From: an uncultured Mailhella sp.
GTDB lineage: Bacteria > Desulfobacterota > Desulfovibrionia > Desulfovibrionales > Desulfovibrionaceae
Length of the DNA stretch: 64,000 nt
Reading direction: 5' to 3'
NCBI RefSeq assembly: GCF_963931295.1
Contig: NZ_OZ007001.1
Location: forward strand, 3,104,614 to 3,168,613
Shown here: positions 57,371 to 64,000 of the stretch, piece after piece
Position numbering within the stretch: position 1 is the stretch's first letter
Layout: every line of letters starts with the position of its first letter
The notes under the pieces: model-generated
Told to the model about the DNA's origin: nothing
What the model saw: the letters and a program-made list of their open reading frames with translations, nothing else
Databases searched by the model: none
Program-made: the position numbers and the translations under genes

Positions 57371-57886
57371 TTAGAGAGAGTCGGGCCACACGTGAGAGGC
57401 CGTGAGGACCAGCATGGCCATGCCCAGACCGAATTTGACGACCATGCCCAGAAAGCGGCCCACGAATGCGCCCTGCGCGGCGCGGAAGGCCACTTCCGCA
57501 GGCTGGCGGCGGATGAGAGTTTCCGCGAGAAAGCATCCGGCCCAGGCTCCGAACAGCGCGCCGAACACCGCGCCGACGCCGAACATGAAGGGCGCGCCGA
57601 AGATCGCGCCCAGAACGGCGCCGATGATGCCCGCCCAGGTGGAAACTTTGGACGAGCCGTATTTTTTGGCGCCCCATATCTGGGCTCCGAACTCCACGAT
57701 TTCGCCGGCCACGGCGAGCCCTATGAACATGACGAAGAAAAGCACGTTGAGTCCGTTGCCCGGTACGAGCAGCGCCCAGGCCGTCACCAGGGCCACCATG
57801 GCCCAGTTGCCGGGCAGCGTGACCAGATTGAGCAGCACGCACACGCCGAGAGCGAGCAGAAAAAGCGCAGTGAAAAAAACGCTCAT
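57371..57886 (-). CDS. DUF456 family membrane protein
   Basis: A 171-residue inner-membrane protein with about five hydrophobic segments and the glycine-rich DUF456 core GIIGAVLGAIFGAPF, FGVGAVFGALFGAWAGCFLAE and LPGNWAMVAL near the front. Function is unknown. It overlaps the DUF1786 gene by four bases and is followed by the TrmJ-like gene 18 bases on, so the three form an operon. Confidence 0.85.
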   Translation of the reverse strand: MSVFFTALFLLALGVCVLLNLVTLPGNWAMVALVTAWALLVPGNGLNVLFFVMFIGLAVAGEIVEFGAQIWGAKKYGSSKVSTWAGIIGAVLGAIFGAPFMFGVGAVFGALFGAWAGCFLAETLIRRQPAEVAFRAAQGAFVGRFLGMVVKFGLGMAMLVLTASHVWPDSL

Positions 57887-58698
57887 GCCGTCTCTCCGAG
57901 GCTGAGCCCGAAGATGAGACCGAAACAGCGGTCGAAGCGGTCGTCGCCGCAGGGCGAGATCAGTCGTCCGCAGCCCTTGAGCTCGCCGCGGCCCGGTCCC
58001 ATGATGTAGGTGGGACGGAAACCCTCGGCCTCGGCGGGCAGATCTCCGCAGATGCAGCCGTGTCCGCCGGAGGCGCGCACCTGCTCGTCGGGCAGCCAGT
58101 TCAGGCGCATTTCCTTGAGATCGTTCATCAATGCGTCGCGGGAAATGTCGCTGTGCTGTTCATAAAGCCCCAGCAGACGTTCCTGATAGACCATGAAGGC
58201 CTGCACGTGACGATGCCCCGCCCACAGAATGGTGACGCCTTCGCAGAAGGAGCGGTCTCGTACGGATTCCAGACTCAGCGCCGCCAGCAGGGCGGCAAGG
58301 CCGCTGTCGACGCCCACGGAGGTTCCGAACACGCGGCAGGCGTCGCTGAGGAGCGGCGCGACTTCCCAGTCGGAAAAATCGCCCTTCATGAGAAGATCGG
58401 GCCGCCCTTCGGTGCGGCGCAGCGCGTCTTTCCAGCGCTGGATGCGCCCGGCGCGACGCTTGGGCGCGGGCGATTCGCTCTCCGCGGCGTTCATGCCGCA
58501 CAGCAGCGTCAGCTCAGGGAAGGGCAGATCATTTTTTTTCAGAAAATCGCGCGCCTGTCCCACGGGGCGTTCTGCCGGAAGTTCGGCCTTCGGCCAGCGG
58601 GAAGACTCCATGCCGGGCAGAGCCAGCATGACCGCTGTGAAGCGGCTGCCGTTGTCCAGAACAAGGGTGGGGCGCTGCGGCGCAGCGTTGTTCGCCAT
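57883..58698 (-). CDS. DUF1786-like protein
   Basis: A 271-residue protein that fits the DUF1786 pattern. It starts TLVLDNGSRFTAVMLALP, has TILWAGHRHVQAFMVYQERL and LGLYEQHSDISRDAL in the middle, then GGHGCICGD and an ending ISPCGDDRFDRCFGLIFGLS. The family has been annotated as pyruvate formate-lyase activating-like, but it lacks the radical-SAM C-x3-C-x2-C motif, so that name should not be trusted. The start at 58698 (MANNAAPQ) has AGGA 7 bases upstream. First gene of the operon with DUF456 and the methyltransferase. Confidence 0.6.
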   Translation of the reverse strand: MANNAAPQRPTLVLDNGSRFTAVMLALPGMESSRWPKAELPAERPVGQARDFLKKNDLPFPELTLLCGMNAAESESPAPKRRAGRIQRWKDALRRTEGRPDLLMKGDFSDWEVAPLLSDACRVFGTSVGVDSGLAALLAALSLESVRDRSFCEGVTILWAGHRHVQAFMVYQERLLGLYEQHSDISRDALMNDLKEMRLNWLPDEQVRASGGHGCICGDLPAEAEGFRPTYIMGPGRGELKGCGRLISPCGDDRFDRCFGLIFGLSLGETA

Positions 58699-58858
58699 AA
58701 GAGAATCCTGCATAGTTGTTGTCTGCCTGGTCAAGTTGCGTTGTCGATGTTCGGGGCGGGCGTTGTCCGCACTCTAGCAAGAGAGGCGGCGTCCGTTCCG
58801 TCGGGGCGGTCGAAGGCCTTTGCCTTGAGCACCCGAGATCGGGCGTGAGAAAAAGGAA

Positions 58859-58876
58859 CGGGGAGAAATCTCCCCG
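58859..58876 (-). terminator. Terminator of the U32 peptidase gene
   Basis: CGGGGAGA / TCTCCCCG stem, followed on the minus strand by TTCCTTTTTC, 8 bases past the stop. Confidence 0.75.
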
Positions 58877-58883
58877 TGCAGCG

Positions 58884-60197
58884 TTACAGCAGAGCGCCGT
58901 TCCAGTTGAAATCGCTGGTGTGGCGAAGCGGAGGCAGGTTCGGCGGAACGTTTTCCTCCAGTCTGGCGAAGAAGGCGTAGCCTGCGGATTCCAGTTCCTG
59001 CCTGTGCGCGGACAGATCCATGGGCCAGGCCGGATAGATCCACAGGTTGTGGCCGTAGTTGCGCGCCCAGAAGGCTTCGCCCTTGGGGCTGAAGAAGGCT
59101 TCGTTGGCCTTGACCTGATTCATGCCGTGCCGCGAGATGCCTACGGGCCAGTAGCCGGAGAGCACCATGCCGAGCGGCAGACAGCACTGACGCGGCAAAG
59201 ACAGGTAGTCTTCTCCCGAAAGTTCGGGGCTGACGAAGGCGGATTCAAAGCCGAGTCTGGCCAGCACGGCCACGGCGGCGGGATTGGAGATGTTGCAGAA
59301 CGGACCGGCCACGAGATGCGGACGGCGGCGTTCGTCGTCCATGGGGAAGAGGCTGATCTGCCACGGCGAGTTGCACACGAAGTGCGTGGAGCCGCCGCGC
59401 ATGGCTTCAATGACGAGTCTCTGCCACAGGGCTTCTTCGTCCGGCCAGATGACCGGCGGCAGCCACCAGGAAATGCGGGGCATCACGGTGCGCGACACGG
59501 CGCGCACGGAGTTCGCCGACATCCACAGTCCGGTCATGACGGAGCGGGAACCGCGGGTTTCGCGTCCCTGAGGCAGGCTTGAACGTACGAGGTAGTCCTG
59601 CTGACGGCGCGCGCGGACGGGGCGGGGCAGATGCGGCGTCCACTCCACGAGGGGGCTTTCCACCGAGCGGCATTTTTCCAGTTTCTTTTCCCAGCCCTGA
59701 AGGATGTGGATCAGTTCCGGTTCCCGGCGGTCGATGAGGAACACGGGCACGCCGGCCTTGGGCATTTTGTGTCTGGCAAGGCGCAGGGTGCAGGTTCCGG
59801 CCTTGGGAGTGCGTCTCGTCACCGGCACGGTGTCGTGCCAGGGTTCGTCTTCGTAGCCTACGCGCAGAAGATCCTTGGGGAGCAGCTCGATACGGGGCTT
59901 GATGAAGGGCAGCGAAGGCGCTCCGTTCTTTTTTTCAAACTGAATCTTGCCCACCAGAAGACCGGAACTTGTGGGTTCGTCGGGCGTGGAGATGTGGGCG
60001 TCCTTCTGCGGCAGAAAGCGCGCGCGGGTGACGGGGCGGCCCAGCGCCATTTCCAGGAGGGCTTCGGCGTCCTTCTTGGCATGGGGCCAGTCGGGCGTGC
60101 CCAGGGAGTCGAGCAGCATGCGGTAGGCCGTCACCACGTGATACACGTAATGCGGCCCCTTCTTGCGGCCTTCAATCTTGAGGCTGCGGATGTACTT
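58884..60197 (-). CDS. Peptidase U32 family protein, N-terminus cut off by a contig join
   Basis: C-terminal 438 codons of a U32-family (collagenase-like/YegQ-related) protein. At the break the reading frame still shows KYIRSLKIEGRKKGPHYVYH, the E-G-R-K region that in intact members lies after the TIM-barrel domain, which is missing here. The remaining part has LARHKMPKAGVPVFLIDRRE, HFVCNSPWQISLF and SGYWPVGISRHGMNQVKANE. The last sense codons before the join are AAG TAC ATC on the minus strand. Beyond about 60,198 the sequence belongs to an unrelated gene. The truncation is probably an assembly artefact, so the real gene is likely intact elsewhere. Confidence 0.82.
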   Translation of the reverse strand, partial: KYIRSLKIEGRKKGPHYVYHVVTAYRMLLDSLGTPDWPHAKKDAEALLEMALGRPVTRARFLPQKDAHISTPDEPTSSGLLVGKIQFEKKNGAPSLPFIKPRIELLPKDLLRVGYEDEPWHDTVPVTRRTPKAGTCTLRLARHKMPKAGVPVFLIDRREPELIHILQGWEKKLEKCRSVESPLVEWTPHLPRPVRARRQQDYLVRSSLPQGRETRGSRSVMTGLWMSANSVRAVSRTVMPRISWWLPPVIWPDEEALWQRLVIEAMRGGSTHFVCNSPWQISLFPMDDERRRPHLVAGPFCNISNPAAVAVLARLGFESAFVSPELSGEDYLSLPRQCCLPLGMVLSGYWPVGISRHGMNQVKANEAFFSPKGEAFWARNYGHNLWIYPAWPMDLSAHRQELESAGYAFFARLEENVPPNLPPLRHTSDFNWNGALL

Positions 60198-60205
60198 TGA
60201 CAGCT
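60190..60205. other. Probable chimeric junction between two genomes
   Basis: Left side: minus-strand U32 codons, Desulfovibrionaceae-like. Right side: minus-strand codons NYLKAVKV of a helix-turn-helix protein, Bacteroidales-like. A short overlap (GTCAAAGTA on the minus strand) fits both reading frames and is the likely joining homology. Confidence 0.75.
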
Positions 60206-60450
60206 TTCAGATAGTTCCGTTTGTTCCAATGCCATAAGGTAGCATCGCACACTCCGCACATATCCTTTACTTCTTCCCGGCTAAGCAACCGTTCTTCATC
60301 CGCTGCACGGAAAGCCAATGCCACTTCGTTTATCGCGCGATTGATGAGCTCGTCCGAGAATACGCGCAAATCCTCGCCTGTAATCTCCAGTTTGATATTG
60401 GCTGCGCCGTTGGAGATAATTTGCATCAAGTCTGTCATAATCAAAATCAA
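60198..60450 (-). CDS. Small helix-turn-helix protein, C-terminus cut off
   Basis: About 84 residues remain. A helical N-terminal half with LMQIISNGAANIKLEITGED leads to an excisionase/MerR-like DNA-binding segment RLLSREEVKDMCGVCDATLW and HWNKRNYLKAVKV. Such small proteins are common in Bacteroides-type genomes, often next to mobile elements. The C-terminal few residues (normally ending soon after this KV) are lost at the join. A TATACTTTTGC box (60530-60540, minus strand), matching the Bacteroidetes TAnnTTTG promoter element, lies about 80 bases upstream of the ATG. Confidence 0.65.
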
Positions 60451-60970
60451 TACTGCCGGATTGTCCGGTGTAACCGCTTCGGCAGCATAATAAACGATTG
60501 CACCACCGCTCCCGTATCGGAACGATGGTGCAAAAGTATAATTGGATTTCGCTAAAATTCAATGATTTCAAGGCTTTACTTTGCTTGGTTGCCAACTCAC
60601 CTTTCAAGACGGTCATAAGCATATATATTCCTTGCTCCGTAAAGGCGTATGGATTGTATCGGCGACCGCCCCAACTTGAGGTGGAATTTTTGCACCTCAA
60701 GATTTCGCACTCCTCATCGGTCAACTGAAACATGAAGTCTTGCTCGAACTTCTCAATGTTGTTCTTTACCTGGCGGTTAAAATCCTTGGTACTATATCCG
60801 TAGATTTTGGCCAAATCCATATCAAGCATTACGCGAACACCCCGGATATAGTATATAAATTCTTTCAAATATTCGGCATTTATTTCTTCGGTGATAATGT
60901 CTTTATCCTTGTCTGTAAGTATTTTGTCCGTGCATTTTATGGTCTGTACCGGCAAGTATAGCTCCGCCAT
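60296..60970 (-). CDS. ORF6N-domain protein
   Basis: A 224-codon frame. Residues about 20-135 form the ORF6N DNA-binding domain: FIYYIRGVRVMLDMDLAKIY, YSTKDFNRQVKNNIEKF, FMFQLTDEECEILRCKNSTS, GGRRYNPYAFTEQGIYML and ATKQSKAL. The family is found in phage antirepressors and many Bacteroidales genomes. After QSKALK the sequence no longer resembles the family, and the frame runs across the promoter and start of the next gene. The true protein probably ends or was truncated near 60,540. The upstream neighbour is the anti-sigma-like gene behind a hairpin. Confidence 0.72.
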   Translation of the reverse strand: MAELYLPVQTIKCTDKILTDKDKDIITEEINAEYLKEFIYYIRGVRVMLDMDLAKIYGYSTKDFNRQVKNNIEKFEQDFMFQLTDEECEILRCKNSTSSWGGRRYNPYAFTEQGIYMLMTVLKGELATKQSKALKSLNFSEIQLYFCTIVPIRERWCNRLLCCRSGYTGQSGSIDFDYDRLDANYLQRRSQYQTGDYRRGFARILGRAHQSRDKRSGIGFPCSG

Positions 60971-61139
60971 TCATTTATTTGAAACCTTATTAAATCTTTG
61001 TGTTGTCGTAACAATGGCATCGTAAATGCAAAAATAATGATTTCCCAATCATTCAAGAGTAACATGCCCGACTTTTTTCATTTCCTATAACATTTTTGTC
61101 AATGAAATATCGAGTAAAAGTCCATCGGGCATAGAAACT

Positions 61140-61174
61140 GCCATTGCTGTAATAGCATTACAACAATGGCAGAA
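61140..61174 (-). terminator. Hairpin after the anti-sigma-like gene
   Basis: CTGCCATTG-x-TGTAA / TTACA-x-CAATGGCAG, a 14-bp interrupted stem located 45 bases past the stop of the 61219-61551 gene. Confidence 0.55.
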
Positions 61175-61218
61175 GTTCATACACCGACAAGATTATGTAA
61201 CGCCTGTCCGCACCGCCT

Positions 61219-61551
61219 TCACTCATCCATAAAAATGTCTTCCTGATAAACTTCAAGCATGTATGCCTGGTCGTCGAGGCTTAGGTTTGCGAAGGCCTGC
61301 TCCACCGTGGCGAAGCCATACTGGGGCTTGTCCGGCGCGAACGGATGCAGGACGAGCAGCAAGGCGACGCTTGCCGCCACGGCCAATGCGGCTGCGGCGA
61401 TGCGCCAACGGCGGCGGTTCCTCTGCGCAACAACCGCCGGCTTGCGCCCTATTTCAGCCCACACGCCGGCCTCCATGCTGTCAAAAAAGCCGTCGGGGAC
61501 CTTGTAAGGCATGCGCTTCCCCACTTGGTTGAAATCAAACTCCTTTTCCAT
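61219..61551 (-). CDS. Small single-pass membrane protein, sigma-factor partner
   Basis: A 110-residue protein. A cytoplasmic start (FDFNQVGKRMPYKVPDGFFD), one membrane helix (about 51-68, IAAAALAVAASVALLLVL) and a short acidic periplasmic tail. In Bacteroidales, genes of exactly this plan sit directly after an ECF sigma-factor gene and are thought to bind or sequester it. No zinc-binding anti-sigma motif is seen. 13 bases separate it from the sigma gene, so they are one operon. Confidence 0.68.
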   Translation of the reverse strand: MEKEFDFNQVGKRMPYKVPDGFFDSMEAGVWAEIGRKPAVVAQRNRRRWRIAAAALAVAASVALLLVLHPFAPDKPQYGFATVEQAFANLSLDDQAYMLEVYQEDIFMDE

Positions 61552-61564
61552 ATCTTCAGGTTGT

Positions 61565-62107
61565 TCAGATTGTCGAGTTCATATACTTTATTATCTTCTC
61601 CTTGGCCACGTGGTAGTTGGCCTTCGCGCTGGTGGCCGTCGAGCCTGTAGCGGCGGCAATCTCGTCATATTCAAGCCCGTCGTAATAGCGCAGGTTGAAG
61701 GCCAGCTGCTGCTTTGTGGGCAGCGAGAGTATGGCATTCTGCAGCTTCACCGCCTCCAAGTCGCTATAATCGACATACCCGTCGGCCGCCAACCGGCCAG
61801 CCCCGGCGTCCGAATCGTCGAGCGACACCCGTCCGCCGCGCCTGCGCTCTATCGCGCGCAGCGCCTCGTTGGTGGCTATGCGGTATATCCATGCGCCCAG
61901 CGAGCACTCGCCCTTGAACCGCCACAGCGAGCGGAACGCCCGTATGAACGTTTCCTGTGCGGCGTCCTGCGCGTCGTCGTGCGACACCACCAGGCGGCGG
62001 ATATGCCAGTAAACCGGCTCCCGGTATCTCGCCATGAGCAGCCGGAAGCCGCTTTCCAGGTTTTCCTTCAAGGCGGAAACTATGTCCGCGTCACTCACTG
62101 TTGCCAT
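61565..62107 (-). CDS. ECF RNA polymerase sigma factor
   Basis: A 180-residue sigma-70-family ECF factor. Region 2 has FRLLMARYREPVYWHIRRLV and DDAQDAAQETFIRAFRSLWRF; region 4 has ILSLPTKQQLAFNLRYYDGL, YDEIAAATGSTATSAKANYH and AKEKIIKYM. The start MATVSDADIV at 62107 is preferred on family grounds because there is no Shine-Dalgarno site in this segment; an ATG 15 codons earlier is possible. It likely controls its own operon with the membrane protein that follows. Confidence 0.9.
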   Translation of the reverse strand: MATVSDADIVSALKENLESGFRLLMARYREPVYWHIRRLVVSHDDAQDAAQETFIRAFRSLWRFKGECSLGAWIYRIATNEALRAIERRRGGRVSLDDSDAGAGRLAADGYVDYSDLEAVKLQNAILSLPTKQQLAFNLRYYDGLEYDEIAAATGSTATSAKANYHVAKEKIIKYMNSTI

Positions 62108-62258
62108 AAACTTGCCGTCTGTTCCGATAAGCCTGCCATAACAGGACTTCATTAAATATGACCCGGAAAACGGTCGGAAGTAAAAAACGGCGCGGCTGTT
62201 TTTTACTGGAAGTTTTGCCTGTTTCTGCCCTGTGGCGGTCTGAAATGGATGAAGAAGG

Positions 62259-63362
62259 TCACTCGCCGGTGCTTCCGTCTTGCAGCGAAGCCTCCAATTC
62301 TTCAATGGTCGGCATCGTCCCCTCTATCTTTTCAGGATAGAACCGTTCAAGGTCATACTCTGAAATGCCTATTGGCTGACTGCTTGACTCCAAGGCATAC
62401 TGTGCTTGTATGCGGTCTTTTTCCTTGCATATCAGCAACCCGATGGTAGGATTGTCCCTGCCCTCTTTCCTCAATATATGGTTGCAGGCCACTACGTAGC
62501 CGCCCAACTGTCCAACGTCGGCAAAGGCGAACCGGCCAATCTTCACCTCTATCACCACATAACACGACAGGTTCAGATTGTAGAAAAGCAAGTCAATGAA
62601 GTTTTCCGTGCCGCCTACTTGCAGGCGATATTCCTTGCCAACGTATGCGAAACCGGTGCCAAGCTCCGTAAGAAACCGTGTTATGTTCCTAAGCAGAGCG
62701 TCTTTGAGTATGCGCTCATTGTATGGCTTTGTTATGCCGGTAAATGCAAAATCGTATGGGTCTTTTGTCAACTCTTGCGCCAAACCGCTGTTGGTTTCAG
62801 GCAGTGTCTTATTGAAATTGGTCAATGCCTTGCCCTGCCGTTCATACATTCCGGTATCAATGAAATTAAGCAGCATGGCCCTGCTCCAACCGTTTTCCAC
62901 TGTCTGGCGGACATAGAAAACCGCCTTGTCAACATTACCCTTGCATTTATCCATCAAAACTTTATGGTGTCCCCACGGCACACAGAATATGTCCGTCCGG
63001 ATTTGTGCCGCAAGCTGGGGCAAAATTCCATCCGAAGAGTTTGCCCCAAGCTGGGGCAAAATGTCGAGCTTTGAAGAATATAACAGATAAAATTGCTTGC
63101 AGTAGTAGATGTTGCGCTGCGTAAGTCCTGAGACTCCGGGCATGGCTTCACGCAAATCCACAGACAGGCGGCTCATTACTTTGTCGCCCCATCGCTTCTC
63201 GACATGCAGTTCCACAATATCCCTTCCAAGTTCCCAATAGAACCCCAGCATCTCCGTATTCACCTTTACCGCCGCCTTTATCTGGCGGTTTCTATATCTC
63301 AGGGCAAGGTCTTTTACCCATTCCCTGTATTCATTGTCCAGTATTCCTATGGATTTGCTCAT
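62259..63362 (-). CDS. DUF1016/YhcG-family PD-(D/E)xK nuclease
   Basis: A 367-residue protein. The N-terminal DUF1016 helical domain (about 10-170) has VNTEMLGFYWELGRDIVEL, RWGDKVMSRLSVDLREA and GLTQRNIYYCKQFYLLY. A C-terminal nuclease domain follows with FIDLLFYNLNLSCYVVIEVK (the D...E-x-K core) and QLGGYVVACNHILRKEG. Family members appear near recombinases and restriction systems and are thought to cut or process DNA. A short internal duplication in the gene (ILPQLGANSSDGILPQLAAQ) comes from two copies of an AAGCTGGGGCAAAAT-type sequence. The upstream gene boundary is 540 bases away. Confidence 0.88.
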   Translation of the reverse strand: MSKSIGILDNEYREWVKDLALRYRNRQIKAAVKVNTEMLGFYWELGRDIVELHVEKRWGDKVMSRLSVDLREAMPGVSGLTQRNIYYCKQFYLLYSSKLDILPQLGANSSDGILPQLAAQIRTDIFCVPWGHHKVLMDKCKGNVDKAVFYVRQTVENGWSRAMLLNFIDTGMYERQGKALTNFNKTLPETNSGLAQELTKDPYDFAFTGITKPYNERILKDALLRNITRFLTELGTGFAYVGKEYRLQVGGTENFIDLLFYNLNLSCYVVIEVKIGRFAFADVGQLGGYVVACNHILRKEGRDNPTIGLLICKEKDRIQAQYALESSSQPIGISEYDLERFYPEKIEGTMPTIEELEASLQDGSTGE

Positions 63363-63640
63363 GAGTTTAGCTTCTTATCATTCATACTTACAACAGCCGC
63401 CTGTAGCTCGCAAGGCAAACAAGCTGCAAGTTCAGGTTCACAAGTTGAACATACAAAGATAGTGAAAGACGGATGCAAAGCCAAACGAAAAGTGAAGTTT
63501 TTTGATTGGATTTTGCCGAACCGCATTCTCTCTTCGTGAAATAAGAATAACAATCTGTTCATAATTCATCCCCGTAAGACAAGAAATATTCCAATGGGAT
63601 TTTGTCCGTATCAATCCATCCGCACTTCAACGCCCGTTCA
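63363..63640. other. Intergenic region of the Bacteroidales-like segment
   Basis: About 280 bases before the hairpin cluster; no gene recognised. Divergent promoters for the nuclease and the fucosidase-like gene must lie between 63,363 and 63,909. Confidence 0.4.
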
Positions 63641-63687
63641 AAACGCCGCCTTTTGCACTGTGAAAGGTGGCGTTTTACATTGTAAAA
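63641..63687. repeat. Cluster of CTTTT-type palindromes
   Basis: AAACGCCGCCTTTT pairs with GAAAGGTGGCGTTT (one mismatch), directly followed by TTTTAC-ATT-GTAAAA and a further GGCGG/CCGCC-like unit to 63,715. Such intergenic palindrome clusters are familiar from Bacteroidales genomes. Confidence 0.6.
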
Positions 63688-63812
63688 GGGCGCATATTGC
63701 AGGGCGGAAGGCGGCATATTGGAAATGTAACTTTATGCGCTTAAAATGCCGCGTTTTGTGATTTTATCCGGAAATTAAGCGGAAATCATCACTGTTTTTT
63801 GCCGGTTTGCAT

Positions 63813-63820
63813 TAATTTTG
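63813..63820 (+). promoter_or_regulatory. Bacteroidetes-type -7 promoter box
   Basis: TAATTTTG matches TAnnTTTG, about 90 bases upstream of the fucosidase-like start. I could not place a clear -33 element at the usual distance. Confidence 0.4.
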
Positions 63821-63908
63821 CAGTGTGATTGTACGGACAGTGCCGGCAATGCACACATGAAAACGCATTTTTCCGAGAAACAACAACCTAAAAAACATTT
63901 ACCTGAAA

Positions 63909-64000
63909 ATGAGAAACAGACTTTTGCCAATTCTTTTCCTCATGGCTGCGGTGTGCTGCCATGCGGAGGATTTGAAGCTGTGGTACGGCCGGCCGGCTGT
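63909..64000 (+). CDS. Start of a secreted GH95-like alpha-L-fucosidase
   Basis: Only the first 30 codons are in the window: a signal peptide (RNRLLPILFLMAAVCCHA) followed by EDLKLWYGRPA. The L-x-L-W-Y-x-x-P-A block right after the signal peptide is how glycoside hydrolase family 95 proteins begin. If correct, it removes alpha-1,2-fucose from mucin or milk glycans. The call rests on very little sequence. Confidence 0.5.
   Translation, partial: MRNRLLPILFLMAAVCCHAEDLKLWYGRPA

Noticed and set aside
57883..58698. Pyruvate formate-lyase activating enzyme
   Set aside because: The family label exists, but the protein has no radical-SAM cysteine triad; I keep only DUF1786-like.
60198..64000. Recent horizontal transfer of a Bacteroidales segment into the chromosome
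   Set aside because: Both genes at the junction are cut, there is no mobility gene or insertion boundary, and the segment runs off the contig end; a misassembly explains it more simply.

Overview
The window is mostly one bacterial chromosome fragment (about 1-60,197) that looks like a gut-type Desulfovibrionaceae (deltaproteobacterial, Desulfovibrio/Bilophila/Mailhella-like). The grounds are a single-chain pyruvate:ferredoxin oxidoreductase, a rubredoxin-domain rubrerythrin, a TRAP-TAXI transporter, Shine-Dalgarno-rich starts and moderately high GC. The last 3.8 kb (about 60,198-64,000) looks like a different organism. A U32 peptidase gene breaks mid-codon-stream, and what follows is Bacteroidales-like: ORF6N protein, ECF sigma factor with its partner, DUF1016/YhcG nuclease, start of a GH95-like fucosidase, TAnnTTTG promoter boxes and no Shine-Dalgarno sites. 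I read this as a chimeric contig join rather than biology.

Layout. 1-9.5 kb: end of a hybrid histidine kinase, a secreted metallophosphoesterase, a Lar-like zinc ribbon, an extended YqiA-like esterase, a NERD-UvrD helicase and a metallo-beta-lactamase-fold alkylsulfatase-like enzyme. 9.8-24.2 kb: a DUF1349 protein, then a LysR regulator divergent from a nine-gene catabolic operon. The operon holds two Fe-S old-yellow-enzyme reductases, a TRAP-TAXI permease and binding protein, two amidohydrolase-2-like proteins that have lost canonical metal ligands, an EamA exporter, an aminotransferase and an HpcH/HpaI aldolase. A perfect ATACAT-N11-ATGTAT palindrome lies about 64 bp upstream of the inferred start of transcription. 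The operon presumably imports an organic acid, reduces enoate intermediates, and transaminates or cleaves products; the substrate is unknown.

24.9-39.6 kb is an accessory island ending at a tRNA-Ser(GGA) with an integrase remnant. It starts with decayed fragments: glmS, kpsC, kpsS, and a large polyvalent/toxin-like protein carrying a duplicated stem followed by two different C-terminal nuclease-like cassettes. Next comes an AT-rich module at 33.3-37.0 kb: a tandem AAA+ ATPase whose frame depends on a poly-G tract and a poly-A tract, a WYL regulator, and a small protein that looks like a free-standing FtsZ C-terminal domain. This module is flanked by an intact and a decayed DUF1653 gene and followed by an IS200/IS605-type element. 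It is the best candidate in the window for an undescribed system.

39.7-60.2 kb returns to housekeeping genes: icd, mutY, an ATP-grasp/esterase pair, a SUFU-domain protein, rubrerythrin, PFOR with a divergent MarR regulator, agmatinase, an RND efflux pump with its adaptor, a TrmJ-like methyltransferase, DUF456, DUF1786 and the truncated U32 peptidase. Single-base frame breaks are concentrated in the island and I noticed none in the housekeeping genes. This argues that they are mostly real decay or phase variation rather than general sequencing error.
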